64,000 nucleotides of DNA from contig CAJXJR010000002.1 of NCBI GenBank assembly GCA_913055155.1, forward strand, positions 250,501-314,500. Reading direction: 5' to 3'. The position numbers and the translations under genes are program-made. Below the pieces are notes generated by a model that was not told the DNA's origin, made no database searches, and saw only the letters and a program-made list of their open reading frames with translations. The DNA is from an uncultured Erythrobacter sp. GTDB lineage: Bacteria > Pseudomonadota > Alphaproteobacteria > Sphingomonadales > Sphingomonadaceae. Below, piece after piece: positions 1-10,682 of this stretch; the first letter of the stretch is position 1; every line of letters begins with the position of its first letter.

Positions 1-564
1 GACAATCGGCACGTCAGAGGGGCTGTAGTTGATATTGCTCCACTGGTAGCCGAGCCCGACACCGATGTAGGGCTCGACACCGCCTCCCTTGTTGAGATCG
101 TAGAGCACGTTGGCAAAGCCGCCGTAGGTATCGATGCTTCCGCGTCCATCGGCGATGACGGCGCCGACGCTCGGATTGTTCGTGCTTGGGGCCGTGCGGG
201 TCAGGACCGCGACGTCGACGCTGTCGATGACAGCGCCGCCGACGGCGAGGCCGGAATGCGTGTCGACGTCCACCTGGCTGTAAAACACGTCGAGCTCGAG
301 GCGCAGCCCGTTGTCGAGGGCATAGCCCACCTGGCTGGCGATGTTGACGCCATCGTCGAACTCGGTGCGCCATTCGAGCGGCGTGCCTGCGGGTATGGCA
401 TCGAAGTCTTCGGTCGCGGGAATTGTCGAGGTGATCTCGCCGCTGTTTTGCGAATCTTCGGCAAAGGCGAGGCCTGCGCTGACAGAGACATAGGCTTCAC
501 CCGCATGCGCGCTGGCTGGGGCAAGGAGGGCGAAGGCAAAAAGCCCCTTTGCTATCATTTTCAT
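1..564 (-). CDS. Outer-membrane beta-barrel protein (partial, C-terminus beyond window)
   Basis: Reading leftward from ATG at 564, the product opens with a signal peptide (MKMIAKGLFAFALLAPASAHA) and continues with short alternating hydrophobic/polar strands rich in Gly, Tyr and Asp (GEAYVSVSAGLAFAED, NGLRLELDVFYSQVD, YGGFANVLYDL, VEPYIGVGLGYQWSN). This is the pattern of small 8-strand outer-membrane barrels (OmpW/OmpA-like, COG3637 type). An AGGGA Shine-Dalgarno sits about 8 bases before the start, which decides it. About 188 residues are present and the end is missing, so the exact family and substrate cannot be given. Barrel assignment is fairly sure; function is not known. Confidence 0.75.
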   Translation of the reverse strand, partial: MKMIAKGLFAFALLAPASAHAGEAYVSVSAGLAFAEDSQNSGEITSTIPATEDFDAIPAGTPLEWRTEFDDGVNIASQVGYALDNGLRLELDVFYSQVDVDTHSGLAVGGAVIDSVDVAVLTRTAPSTNNPSVGAVIADGRGSIDTYGGFANVLYDLNKGGGVEPYIGVGLGYQWSNINYSPSDVPIV

Positions 565-771
565 AAGAATATCCCTGGCGAAGCAATGTGGCGTAGATCA
601 ACACCTGTCGTCAATATGATGTTCCGCGATTTTTCTAGGCGGCCTTTAGGGGGTGTCCTTCAATGGAGCAGGCCTTGCCCCGCCAATCCCTTTGCAGCGA
701 TCATGATCTGCCGCGCCGCGCGAAAGCGCGGCTTCCCTCAAGGGATGGCATGCAGGCAGGTGACGACAAAT

Positions 772-809
772 TGAGGGCAGCTACTGCCTATAGGTCGCAG
801 CTGCCCTCA
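772..809. repeat. Perfect 11-bp inverted repeat (hairpin)
   Basis: TGAGGGCAGCT at 772-782 and its exact reverse complement at 799-809 enclose a 16-nt loop. There is no T-run on either side, so it is not a classical terminator. It may be an operator or an RNA hairpin downstream of an unseen transcript. Confidence 0.6.
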
Positions 810-1559
810 GGGGTTTGAGCAAATCGGGTCGCAAACTTTGCTCTGATCAATTGATTGCACATTTTAGCTTTCTTTTCAAGGTCATCTGAGCTTCGAGCCC
901 GGTAATTCCACTTCGGTGGCAATTCCATCCCTGGCGCAGATGGTCGCGCCGGCACGGCCTTGCGTCGGTCATGCATCCTGTCTCCCGGGCAGGCATGCCT
1001 GCATGCGGACTGCTTGAATGGCGCCGATGCAAGGAGTAGGAGCCTTGCCAGCCGCGGGTCGCAGGGCAGGTTGTTGGCGCCTGAGGGCGACATGATCTGC
1101 CCGCGGCGGCGTCTTCAAATCAATCTTGTCGCGATGCCGATGGAGGCCTGCCATGCGCCATGGCCGAGCCGTAACGACAATGTCTTGCGGCTGCATCGCT
1201 GCGCCGCTCGCCTGGATCGAACCACCCGCCAATTCCGTCCGAGCGGAAGCGCGGTGGAGGCTCGTGACGCAGGCCTTTGGCGAGCTTCGAAATTTGGTCG
1301 CACAACGCTTGCGCCGTGTGCAACAATCTGGTCATTGATTGTGGCAACAAGGCCTTGGCGCCTGATGCCTTTTCGCGCTGCGGGGAAGCGATTCCCTCGC
1401 AGTGCGGTAGCTATCGAGGGACATCAAATTTTTCCGATGGATTGCTGCCAGGAAGCTCCCGCCCGCAGGCCCGTCCGGGCCGAGGATTTCGCACGCCGGG
1501 AAGCGAAGCTGAAGCGCCGGAGGCGGGACATCGCGTGCGGTCAACAAACATTCTTTTCT

Positions 1560-1658
1560 GCGCTATCGGTTGGCCTACGGCCAGCTTCGCTTCCGCTACT
1601 TGAGCGCAAATCGTGTTTATCGCGCTACCGCTTCGCTGCTTGAGCGCAAATCGACGTT
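1560..1658 (-). repeat. Two units of a dispersed CTCAAG-AGCG repeat
   Basis: Read on the minus strand, the units contain CTCAAGCAGCG followed by AAGCGGTAGCGCGATAA (1619-1658) and CTCAAGTAGCGGAAGCG (1560-1618). The second unit carries a 15-base palindromic interruption with TGGCC and GGCCA arms. The same core recurs in opposite orientation at 26642-26780, so this is a dispersed family and not a local duplication. Confidence 0.65.
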
Positions 1659-1788
1659 ATCGCGCGTGGGTGAGTGTCAGTGCGCCTCAAAAACGCCGCA
1701 CGGCAGGGAACTGAGCGCCTTTGATTAGATGCAATCACGGTGACCTGACCGCTTCCTTCTGAATGCACCAAGATATCTGGATACAAAG

Positions 1789-3111
1789 ATGCAAGACCGT
1801 AGCGACCTCCTAGAAGGCGTGATCCAAAAGTTCGCGGATCAGTCCGCAATCATTGGGGTTGTCGGGCTGGGCTACGTGGGCCAACCCCTTGCCCTGCGAT
1901 ATGCCGAGATTGGCTACCGCGTGCTCGGGTTCGATATATCCGAGACGCTGGTCAATTCCCTGAATTCGGGACGCAGCCCTATCCAGCATATCGAGGACAA
2001 GCGCATAGAGGCAGCATGCAAAGCAGGATTTGAAGCCACCGTCGATTTTTCACGGATCAGCGAGGCCGACGGCATCATGCTGTGCGTCCCTACTCCGCTC
2101 AATCGATACCGCGAACCGGATCTGAGTTTTGTCGTAAACACATGCGAACAGATCGCGCCTCATCTGCGCGAGGGACAGGTGATCGCACTTGAAAGCACCA
2201 CATACCCAGGCACTACCAGGGAAGAGGTTGTGCCGAGGCTAGAGAGTACAGGATTGAAGGTCGGACGTGACATCTTCGCCGTCTATTCACCGGAACGCGA
2301 AGATCCAGCCAATCTCGATTTCACGACTTCAACCATCCCAAAGGTCGTCGGCGGGCATACACCCCCATGTCTGGAGGCTGGATTGGCGCTCTACGGGAAA
2401 GCCATCGAAACGCTTGTACCCGTCAGTTCGACAGAGACAGCGGAGATGACGAAGCTGCTCGAGAACATTCATCGTGCCGTGAACATCGGTCTTGTAAATG
2501 AGATGAAGATCGTGGCGGACCGGATGGGGATAGATATCTTCGAAGTTGTCGATGCCGCGGCAACCAAGCCATTCGGCTTTACTCCCTATTACCCTGGACC
2601 TGGCTTGGGGGGGCACTGCATACCGATCGACCCATTCTACCTGACCTGGAAGGCGCGGGAATACGGGTTGCACACGCGCTTCATCGAACTGGCCGGCGAG
2701 GTCAACCGCGCCATGCCCGAATACGTCATCAGCAAGCTTGTGTCAGCGCTCAATGACAGAGGGAAAGCCGTCAAAAACTCGAAGATCCTGATGTTGGGTA
2801 TCGCCTACAAGAAGAACGTCGACGACATGCGGGAATCACCGGCGGTCGAGCTGATGGAGGTGTTGCGCAGCATGGGCGCCCAACTGGATTATGCCGACCC
2901 CCACGTGCCGGTGTTTCCAAAGATGCGCGAGCATCGCTTCGACCTGTCAGCCGTTGAATTGACGCCCCAGACCCTTGCCGCCCAGGACGCCGTCATCCTG
3001 GCGACCGACCATGCAGCCTTCGACTATAATATGATTGAAAGTCATGCTCCTCTCATTATCGATGCCCGCGGCGTCTATCGGGCCCGCGGCGAAAATGTTG
3101 TTCGAGCCTGA
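1789..3111 (+). CDS. wbpA: UDP-N-acetylglucosamine 6-dehydrogenase (WbpA-like)
   Basis: Oxidises UDP-GlcNAc to UDP-GlcNAcA with NAD+, the first step towards diamino-uronic acids. The 440-residue protein has the N-terminal Rossmann motif [18 protein letters not shown] (~22-40), the central ESTTYPGTT segment, the catalytic-cysteine motif [14 protein letters not shown], and a C-terminal UDP-binding domain starting near [19 protein letters not shown]-type sequence after the Cys motif matches the WbpA/WecC group more than UDP-glucose dehydrogenases. It opens a run of genes in pathway order A, B, D. The ATG at 1789 has only a weak ribosome site. WecC-type ManNAc dehydrogenase is the main alternative, but the B, D, E and I neighbours favour WbpA. 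Confidence 0.9.
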   Translation: MQDRSDLLEGVIQKFADQSAIIGVVGLGYVGQPLALRYAEIGYRVLGFDISETLVNSLNSGRSPIQHIEDKRIEAACKAGFEATVDFSRISEADGIMLCVPTPLNRYREPDLSFVVNTCEQIAPHLREGQVIALESTTYPGTTREEVVPRLESTGLKVGRDIFAVYSPEREDPANLDFTTSTIPKVVGGHTPPCLEAGLALYGKAIETLVPVSSTETAEMTKLLENIHRAVNIGLVNEMKIVADRMGIDIFEVVDAAATKPFGFTPYYPGPGLGGHCIPIDPFYLTWKAREYGLHTRFIELAGEVNRAMPEYVISKLVSALNDRGKAVKNSKILMLGIAYKKNVDDMRESPAVELMEVLRSMGAQLDYADPHVPVFPKMREHRFDLSAVELTPQTLAAQDAVILATDHAAFDYNMIESHAPLIIDARGVYRARGENVVRA

Positions 3112-4654
<1,543 letters not shown>

Positions 4655-4658
<4 letters not shown>

Positions 4659-5326
4659 AGGTCTTTCAGATTGGCTTTAATAGGTGCGGCACGACGTCGA
4701 TCTGGCGGCGTCTAGAGGCACTTGGATTCTCGGCAATCCACCTCAATACGAACGATGGTCAAAACATCGCTTTAACGATGCAAGCGAACCTAGCTGATGA
4801 GAAGCCTATCCTAACCGGCTTGGAAGCCTATGACGCATTTACCGACATCGAAGCACAACGTGAGGATCGTTTCGTGGAAGGGTACAAATTCTATCCTCAG
4901 ATCCTCGAGCAGGTGCCTGATGCCTGGTTCATTCTCAACGTCCGGGACCGCGAACGCTGGATCGGCAGTCGCCTCGATCACATTGATGGTTCATATGCAC
5001 AGGTGCTGTTGAAGTTATCAGGCTTACCCTCGCTCGAGTCACTAGCAGATCGCTGGCGGCACGACTGGGAGCACCATATCGCAGCGGTTCAGGCAACTAT
5101 CCCTACAGATCGACTTCTGGTACTCAATATCGAAACCGATGATCTTGCAGAAATCGACCGCTTCCTAGACCGCCGGCTAGTAAAGCCGCTATCCCCAGTG
5201 CCACATAACTTTACTCGCTCGCGGATTTCCAGGATCCTCTCGAGTATTGTGCCTCAGACGATCAAACGTGCCCTGCCGAAAGAGGTGAAGCAGGCATTTC
5301 ATCATCTTTTGCGCAAGCGGCACTAG
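4655..5326 (+). CDS. Sulfotransferase family protein
   Basis: The N-terminus [20 protein letters not shown] is a PAPS 5'-phosphosulfate loop (GFxxxGTTS) followed by helix, as in the short bacterial Sulfotransfer_4-like group. A second PAPS-contacting strand is plausible at [17 protein letters not shown] (~85-100), where the family usually has a FILTxRDP-like motif. The 223 residues fit a single-domain cytoplasmic enzyme. It overlaps wbpD and precedes wbpE, so it probably acts on the same polysaccharide or its precursor. The acceptor is unknown. Confidence 0.72.
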
Positions 5327-5359
5327 ATAGGGAGGCGCCGGCCAATGCGAGGAATTCCA

Positions 5360-6463
5360 ATGCTTCCCTTCATCGACCTCGCCGCGCAGCAGGCGAGGAT
5401 CCGGACATCAGTTGATGCTGGTATCTCGCGGGTGCTCGCGCACGGTAAGTACATCCTTGGCCCCGAGGTTGAGGAACTTGAGGAGAAGCTTGCCGCATTT
5501 TCCGGCGCCAACCATTGCATTACCTGCGCGAATGGCACCGACGCGCTGCAGATTGCATTGATGGCTCTGGAGATTGGCCCCGGGGACGAGGTGATTACGC
5601 CCGGCTTCTCCTACATTGCCACTGCAGAAACCGTGGCAGTGCTTGGGGCGAAGCCGGTCTACGTGGATATCGATCACGTGACCTATAATCTCGATCCGCG
5701 GCGTCTGGAGCCGGCGATCACGCCGGCGACGAAGGCAATCGTACCCGTGTCGCTTTATGGACAGCCGGCAGATTTCGAAGCGATTGGAAAGATCGCAGCC
5801 GCGCACGACCTGCCTGTGATAGAAGATGGTGCGCAGAGTTTTGGTGCTACGCAAGCGGGCCGTCACTCGGGCAATTTGTCTACAATCGGTTGTACCAGCT
5901 TTTTTCCTTCAAAGCCGCTCGGATGCTACGGTGACGGAGGGGCCATTTTCACTTCTGATGCCGAGCTTGCCAATCGTGCGCGCCAGATTGCCCGGCACGG
6001 CCAAGACCGTCGCTATCACCATATTCGAGTGGGCATGAACTCTCGACTGGATACGCTACAGGCGGCGATATTGCTTGCGAAGCTCGAGGTCTTCGAAGAC
6101 GAAATCGAAGCCCGAAATACTGCAGCGGCACGTTACGCTGATCTTCTCGGTGGAACAGGCATCAAAGCGCCCATTGTCAAACCAGGCAATACAAGTGTGT
6201 GGGCCCAATACACACTTCGTGTCCCAAATCGCAGCTCGGTCCGGGATGCGATGAAAATGGCAGGCGTCCCCACTGCGATCCACTACCCGCTGCCGCTTAA
6301 TCGCCAGCCGGCAGTGGCCGATGAGCAAGCTGTATTGCCGGAGGGAGACAGGGCGGCCGATGAGGTGCTGAGCCTGCCCATGCATCCGTACATTAATTCG
6401 GAAACACAAGAACGAGTCATTGCGGCTTTGGCTGCCGCGCTTGAAAAGGCCAAGCCAGAATGA
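5360..6463 (+). CDS. wbpE: UDP-2-acetamido-3-oxo-glucuronate aminotransferase, DegT/DnrJ/EryC1/StrS (WbpE-like)
   Basis: PLP-dependent enzyme expected to transfer an amino group from glutamate to the 3-keto sugar. MLPFIDLAAQQARIR, then GKYILGPEVEELEEKLA and CANGTDALQIALMAL, are hallmarks of WbpE/WlbC. The catalytic lysine is in FFPSKPLGCYGDGGA (~180), preceded by the IEDGAQSFGA PLP-phosphate motif. I chose ATG 5360, which has GAGGA six bases upstream and matches where relatives begin; ATG 5345, with GGGAGG nine bases upstream, would add five residues (MRGIP). It overlaps the next gene by 4 bases. Confidence 0.88.
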   Translation: MLPFIDLAAQQARIRTSVDAGISRVLAHGKYILGPEVEELEEKLAAFSGANHCITCANGTDALQIALMALEIGPGDEVITPGFSYIATAETVAVLGAKPVYVDIDHVTYNLDPRRLEPAITPATKAIVPVSLYGQPADFEAIGKIAAAHDLPVIEDGAQSFGATQAGRHSGNLSTIGCTSFFPSKPLGCYGDGGAIFTSDAELANRARQIARHGQDRRYHHIRVGMNSRLDTLQAAILLAKLEVFEDEIEARNTAAARYADLLGGTGIKAPIVKPGNTSVWAQYTLRVPNRSSVRDAMKMAGVPTAIHYPLPLNRQPAVADEQAVLPEGDRAADEVLSLPMHPYINSETQERVIAALAAALEKAKPE

Positions 6464-7467
6464 CGCCCAGCCTGAAGGTTCTTGTCCCAAATTTTCCGGC
6501 GCCTGACAGTTTTACTGACAACGTTGTCTATACACTTCGCGCACTGGGGCACGAGGTTCGCTGTATGGATCGCCCTACTTTCCGTGACCAGGGCCCAATA
6601 CAGCGCGCAGTGCATGACGTGTATCTCGGGCTCTATCCCGACACGCTGAGTGGACAAGAGCGTTGGGCGTTGTCGCAAGCAAGGGAATGGAAGCCGGACC
6701 TACTGCTGTGCCTGACTATCGCTTTGCGCGAAGAAGTGTTGGCTGATCTGAAAAAGCTTGGCGTTGCAGCTTGCGTGGCCTGGTGGGGTGATACGCCTGC
6801 CAACATGCGAGGAATGGGGCTCTTAGCCGACGGATGGGACCGGATTTATATAAAGGACGCCGATGGGGCAAAGAAGATGCAAGCAGTCGGGCTTCCGGCC
6901 GAGCTTCTTCATGAAGCAGCAAACCCCGATTGGCATAGGCCGATCTATGTTAGTGAGCACGAAGACGAAGATGCTCTCGTCGTCGCAGGCAGTTACTATG
7001 GCTACAGGCAGTTTCTCGTCGCCCGCTTAGCAGAAGCGGGCGTAAAGTTGGCGCTCTATGGCTCGAAGCCGCCCCGCTGGAGCACACAAGCGGTGCGGGC
7101 ACAGCATCGTATGCGCTACATTGTCAAAGACGATAAGAGTCAGGCCTTTCATTCCGGTCTGGCTTGCTTGAATTCCACAGCGATGTCCGAAGGCAATTCC
7201 TTGAATTGCAGAGCATTCGAAATTTGCGGCGCGGCAGGCCTGCAGCTTATCGAAAACAAGCCTGCTGTCGAGTTATGCTATGAACCGGGGCGAGAAGTTC
7301 TCACCTACGGCTCGGTAGATGAAATCCTGGATTATCTGGCAAAGGCTCGCGCCGAACCAGATTGGGCACAGAAGATCCGCATAGCGGGTCTGCGCCGCAC
7401 TTTGGCTGAACACACCTACCAACACCGCCTGAACCAGATTCTAGGTGCGAGCGGGCTCATCAAATAA
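6460..7467 (+). CDS. Glycosyltransferase, CgeB/YkvP-like
   Basis: 335 residues. The N-terminal half (LKVLVPNFPAPDSFTDNVVYTLRALGHEV) looks like a GT-B Rossmann domain. CVAWWGDTPANMRGM and KDADGAKKMQAVGLPAELLHEAANPDWHRP are the kind of motifs seen in CgeB-like proteins, which end with a Glyco_trans_1_2 domain: MSEGNSLNCRAFEICGAAGLQLIENKPAVELCYEPGREVLTYGS fits that donor-binding part. It is coupled to wbpE by an ATGA overlap. Probably a cytoplasmic enzyme adding one sugar of the repeat unit; donor and linkage cannot be told. Confidence 0.72.
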   Translation: MTPSLKVLVPNFPAPDSFTDNVVYTLRALGHEVRCMDRPTFRDQGPIQRAVHDVYLGLYPDTLSGQERWALSQAREWKPDLLLCLTIALREEVLADLKKLGVAACVAWWGDTPANMRGMGLLADGWDRIYIKDADGAKKMQAVGLPAELLHEAANPDWHRPIYVSEHEDEDALVVAGSYYGYRQFLVARLAEAGVKLALYGSKPPRWSTQAVRAQHRMRYIVKDDKSQAFHSGLACLNSTAMSEGNSLNCRAFEICGAAGLQLIENKPAVELCYEPGREVLTYGSVDEILDYLAKARAEPDWAQKIRIAGLRRTLAEHTYQHRLNQILGASGLIK

Positions 7468-7493
7468 GATTGCCATCGAGTTAGGAACTCTAA

Positions 7494-8612
7494 GTGACCG
7501 AGCCAAAGTTCTACCCCCTTTCAATGCCCAGCCTCACTGGGCACGAAGTGGAATACGTCACGGATGCTGTAACATCGGGCTGGGTATCATCTCTTGGCGC
7601 TTACGTGACGCGCTTCGAGCAGGACTTCGCGTCATTTTGTGGCGTCAAGCATGCGATTTCTGTCTCCAATGGCACAGTTGCATTGCACTTGGCACTGCAT
7701 GCGATGGGAATAGGCCATGGTGATGAAGTCATCATGCCTGACCTCAGCTTCATTGCGACATGTAACGCTACGATGCTTACCGGCGCGAAGCCTGTGTTTT
7801 GCGATATCGATGAAAACACGCTGTGCCTTGATCCGACCAAACTCGAAGCGCTGATCTCACCCAAGACACGCGCGATTATTCCAGTACATCTTTATGGCCA
7901 CCCTGCCGACATGACCGCGATCAACTCGATTGCCAAACGTCACGGTTTATGGGTGCTGGAGGACGCCGCCGAGGCTCATGGATCGGCCATTGGAGGCGCT
8001 CGCGTTGGAAGCCTGGGAGATGCCGGCACTTTCAGCTTCTACGCCAACAAGAATTTATCAACCGGCGAAGGTGGGATGGTTACCACCAATAACGATGATC
8101 TTGCTCATGAAATGCGGACCCTACGAGATCACGCTATGTCTTCCGATAAGCGTTACTGGCACGAGAAGCTTGGCTTCAATTACCGCATGACAAATCTGCA
8201 AGCAGCTCTTGGTTGTGCGCAGCTTGAGCGGGCTGACGAGCTTCTGTCGTCACGGCGCATGCTCTTCGATTTGTACCAGGAGGGCCTTGGAAATCTCCAA
8301 GGTGTTCGGCTCAACCGGACCGCAAACTGGGCACATAACACCTATTGGGTCATCTGTGTCGAAATCGATGGCATGACCGAAGAGAAGCGCGAAGCGTTGA
8401 TGGCGGACCTCAAAGTACGGGGTGTCGACACTCGGCCCTATTTCTACCCCATGTCGAGAATGCCTTACCTGGAGGCTGCAGACACGCCTGTCGCTCATGC
8501 TGTGGCCCAGAAAGGCCTGAACCTGCCGACCTATGTCGATCTCACCCAGGACGATGTTGCAGAGATTTGCAAGCGTTTCACCGACGCCCTGACAGCCGGC
8601 GGTTATGCTTAA
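7494..8612 (+). CDS. DegT/DnrJ/EryC1/StrS aminotransferase (perosamine-synthetase-like)
   Basis: A second PLP aminotransferase, clearly different from the WbpE-like one: GWVSSLGAYVTRFEQDFASFCGVKHAISVSNGTVALHLAL, EDAAEAHGSAIGG, and catalytic lysine in SFYANKNLSTGEGGM. The GWVSS...G start and the SFYxNK motif resemble GDP-perosamine synthetases and related 4-aminotransferases. GTG at 7494 follows AGGAA. The last 8 bases overlap an acyltransferase, suggesting the pair makes an N-acylated amino sugar. No 4,6-dehydratase is present in the window, so the keto-sugar substrate must come from elsewhere or be a different sugar. Confidence 0.8.
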   Translation: MTEPKFYPLSMPSLTGHEVEYVTDAVTSGWVSSLGAYVTRFEQDFASFCGVKHAISVSNGTVALHLALHAMGIGHGDEVIMPDLSFIATCNATMLTGAKPVFCDIDENTLCLDPTKLEALISPKTRAIIPVHLYGHPADMTAINSIAKRHGLWVLEDAAEAHGSAIGGARVGSLGDAGTFSFYANKNLSTGEGGMVTTNNDDLAHEMRTLRDHAMSSDKRYWHEKLGFNYRMTNLQAALGCAQLERADELLSSRRMLFDLYQEGLGNLQGVRLNRTANWAHNTYWVICVEIDGMTEEKREALMADLKVRGVDTRPYFYPMSRMPYLEAADTPVAHAVAQKGLNLPTYVDLTQDDVAEICKRFTDALTAGGYA

Positions 8613-9249
8613 ACGCCTAATCTTTCCTCTGATCGAAGGGTGGCTTCGCTGGGTAGGCGGTCCAGTTGGCGTCAGGCTCAGGAGAGCCTGGTATCGTAGT
8701 CGCTTCAAATCCTGCGGGGAGCGGGTCACCATTGATCTTGGCGTCATTATTGAAGGGGCAGAGTACATCTCCGTCGGGGACGACGTATGGATCGACAAGC
8801 AGGTGATCCTGATTGCTGGGCCGAACGGTCCAACTCCGGCCAATCATCCAGCGAACATCCCTCACGGCGAAATTCAGATTGGTGCCGCATCTCATATTTG
8901 CCCGGGCGTTATCATACAGGGGCATGGAGGCGTGAAGATCGACGTCCATTGCACGATTGGAGCCGGCTCCCTGATGTATTCGCAGTCAAACAGTATTCAC
9001 GATACATATCAGGGTACGGTTTCACATGACGAATATGTTCCGCCCAAGGTGGAGGCCCCCATCTGCCTAGGGCGGAATGTTTGGTGCGGTCTGGGAGTAA
9101 AGATACTGGGCGGCTCAGTGGGCGACGATGTGTTCATCAAGCCCAATTCTGTTGTCGTAAGGGATATTCCGTCCAACGTTGTCGTGGAATCAACTTCCAG
9201 TGGTAGCGAGGAGCGGCGGCGGTTCTCTGAAAGGAAGCCAGTGCCGTGA
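8605..9249 (+). CDS. Hexapeptide-repeat acyltransferase
   Basis: 214 residues. After a basic/hydrophobic start come left-handed beta-helix steps (RVTIDLGVIIEGAEYISVGDDVWIDKQVILIAG, IQIGAASHICPGVIIQGHGGVKIDVHCTIGAGS) and a closing coil IGRNVWCGLGVKILGGSVGDDVFIKPNSVVVRDIP-type segment (~160-190). A long insertion with SQSNSIHDTYQGTV separates two coil blocks. Position directly after, and overlapping, the perosamine-synthetase-like gene suggests sugar N-acetylation; O-acetylation is equally possible. Confidence 0.75.
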   Translation: MLKRLIFPLIEGWLRWVGGPVGVRLRRAWYRSRFKSCGERVTIDLGVIIEGAEYISVGDDVWIDKQVILIAGPNGPTPANHPANIPHGEIQIGAASHICPGVIIQGHGGVKIDVHCTIGAGSLMYSQSNSIHDTYQGTVSHDEYVPPKVEAPICLGRNVWCGLGVKILGGSVGDDVFIKPNSVVVRDIPSNVVVESTSSGSEERRRFSERKPVP

Positions 9250-10682
9250 TATGGCTCACAGCGGGTTGGCTTCTCAATATTGTTTGGTCCTTTCAGATGA
9301 CAGTTGGGCGGAAAGGTCTGACTTCTGGTCTTCCTTTTGCCTTCATCCTGTCGACTACATTTCTTTATATAGGTTTTATTGCCTATCTAAACCCAAACTA
9401 TACGCATATCCGGCGCGACGGTTCGGCTTATCTCGCGTTTTACGATTTCACTAGTGACACCGTGATGCTCGGCACCCTAGCATCTCTCCTGGCTCTGACA
9501 TTCTTCAATATTGGCGCGTTCTTGTCGCGTTATGGAGCGAAACGCCCGAAGCTTCTTCTTCGGCCAGGAGAATTAATTTTAGACCCGTCATTCCGCACGC
9601 GCTTCCTTACTGGTCTGTTCTTATTTGGGATTGCCGGTTTCACTCTTTCTAGAGTGCAAATTCCTATTCCGCTGATCGACGCTATACAGTTGGTAGGTCG
9701 AAATTCGGCGGTTGTGTTAATTTGTCTTGGTCCCGCTCTGATACTCCTGTCGGATGGCAAGACCTCTTACGGTCGTTGGTTTGCTGCGGGCATGGCTATC
9801 CCAGCGGCCTACATCGTGCTCTTGGGCTTTGTATCATATGGGTTTATCGTCTTTTGCTGCGTCTTGGCGTTCTATCTAGCGTTTCTCCGCAAAAAGCGCC
9901 TTAAGATATGGCAGTTTCTGGTGGCTGGGCTGGGAACGACTTATCTATTCCTTAGCGCCTTTATCGCTTGGATGAGCTTTCGCGACACACTCCGAGAGAT
10001 GATCGCCACCGGCTCAACCTTTGAGCAGCGCATCGAGGCACTTTGGCAAGCGGCCCTTTCCATTCGCCTTTTGAACTGGTCTGACCTGCAGTCGCTCGAT
10101 CTTCTTATGATAAGGCTCAATCAATACATCTTCGTTGGCAAGGCCATCGAAATGCACACAGCCAATCCGTCATTGAGGCTCGGGGGGGAGACAATTTGGG
10201 TTTCCGCATTCGCTTGGATTCCGCGGTTCCTATGGCCCGGGAAACCAGAAATGAACACGAACCAGTTCATGCGGGATCATACTGGCATTGAGTTCACCGA
10301 TCGAGCCGCGTTCGGTAACGGCCCCGTCATGGAATATTATGTAAATTTCGGCTGGGCAGGAATTGTTATTGGTTTCCTGATTTTGGGCTTCGTCCTTGCG
10401 CGGATCGACCGACGAGCATCACTTTCCCTGCGATCAGGGCGCCTATTAGATTTCGTCAAATGGTTTGCCGTTGGAATAGCTCTTATCGCTCCACTCACCA
10501 GCCTCTTTTTCATGGTGAATACCGCGATCATGACCTATCTGATTTTTTCTTCAATCCAATATATCATTGGCCCCTTACCCATCCGTTTCCATCGGGCCAC
10601 ACTGTTGGTGAGTAGTCGAAAAGCTGGGTCCAGGCAGACTGCTTCAAGGCTTGGCTCCAAGCTTCGACGCGGTAAATCCTGA
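9246..10682 (+). CDS. Polytopic membrane protein, probable O-antigen/EPS polymerase (Wzy-like)
   Basis: 478 residues with about ten to twelve hydrophobic segments spread along the protein (e.g. FAFILSTTFLYIGFIAYL, FLTGLFLFGIAGFTL, VLLGFVSYGFIVFCCVLAFYLAF, WFAVGIALIAPLTSLFFMV). A large extracytoplasmic loop lies around residues 240-360 (LNQYIFVGKAIEMHTANPSLRLGGETIW...FLWPGKPEMNTN). That is the usual build of Wzy polymerases, whose sequences are poorly conserved. GTG start overlaps the previous stop (GTGA), and the last base of its stop codon is the first base of the next gene. A Wzx-like flippase is present at 15866-17119, which fits a Wzx/Wzy-dependent pathway. Confidence 0.65.
   Translation: MIWLTAGWLLNIVWSFQMTVGRKGLTSGLPFAFILSTTFLYIGFIAYLNPNYTHIRRDGSAYLAFYDFTSDTVMLGTLASLLALTFFNIGAFLSRYGAKRPKLLLRPGELILDPSFRTRFLTGLFLFGIAGFTLSRVQIPIPLIDAIQLVGRNSAVVLICLGPALILLSDGKTSYGRWFAAGMAIPAAYIVLLGFVSYGFIVFCCVLAFYLAFLRKKRLKIWQFLVAGLGTTYLFLSAFIAWMSFRDTLREMIATGSTFEQRIEALWQAALSIRLLNWSDLQSLDLLMIRLNQYIFVGKAIEMHTANPSLRLGGETIWVSAFAWIPRFLWPGKPEMNTNQFMRDHTGIEFTDRAAFGNGPVMEYYVNFGWAGIVIGFLILGFVLARIDRRASLSLRSGRLLDFVKWFAVGIALIAPLTSLFFMVNTAIMTYLIFSSIQYIIGPLPIRFHRATLLVSSRKAGSRQTASRLGSKLRRGKS

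Larger units (their letters stand above)
565..1788. other. Gene-free stretch between barrel gene and polysaccharide locus
   Basis: About 1.2 kb without a convincing gene. Several open frames exist, the longest about 227 codons at 960-1643, but they are rich in Arg, Cys, Ala and Trp, have no recognisable domain, and overlap each other on both strands as random high-GC frames do. The stretch holds a hairpin at 772-809 and two imperfect repeat units at 1560-1658. The promoter for the polysaccharide locus must lie here or inside the locus; I could not pick a convincing one. Confidence 0.6.

Noticed and set aside
960-1643. Open frame of about 227 codons in the 1.2-kb gap
   Set aside because: Arg/Cys/Ala-rich product with no domain, no ribosome site, and equally long frames on the other strand over the same bases; typical of random high-GC frames.
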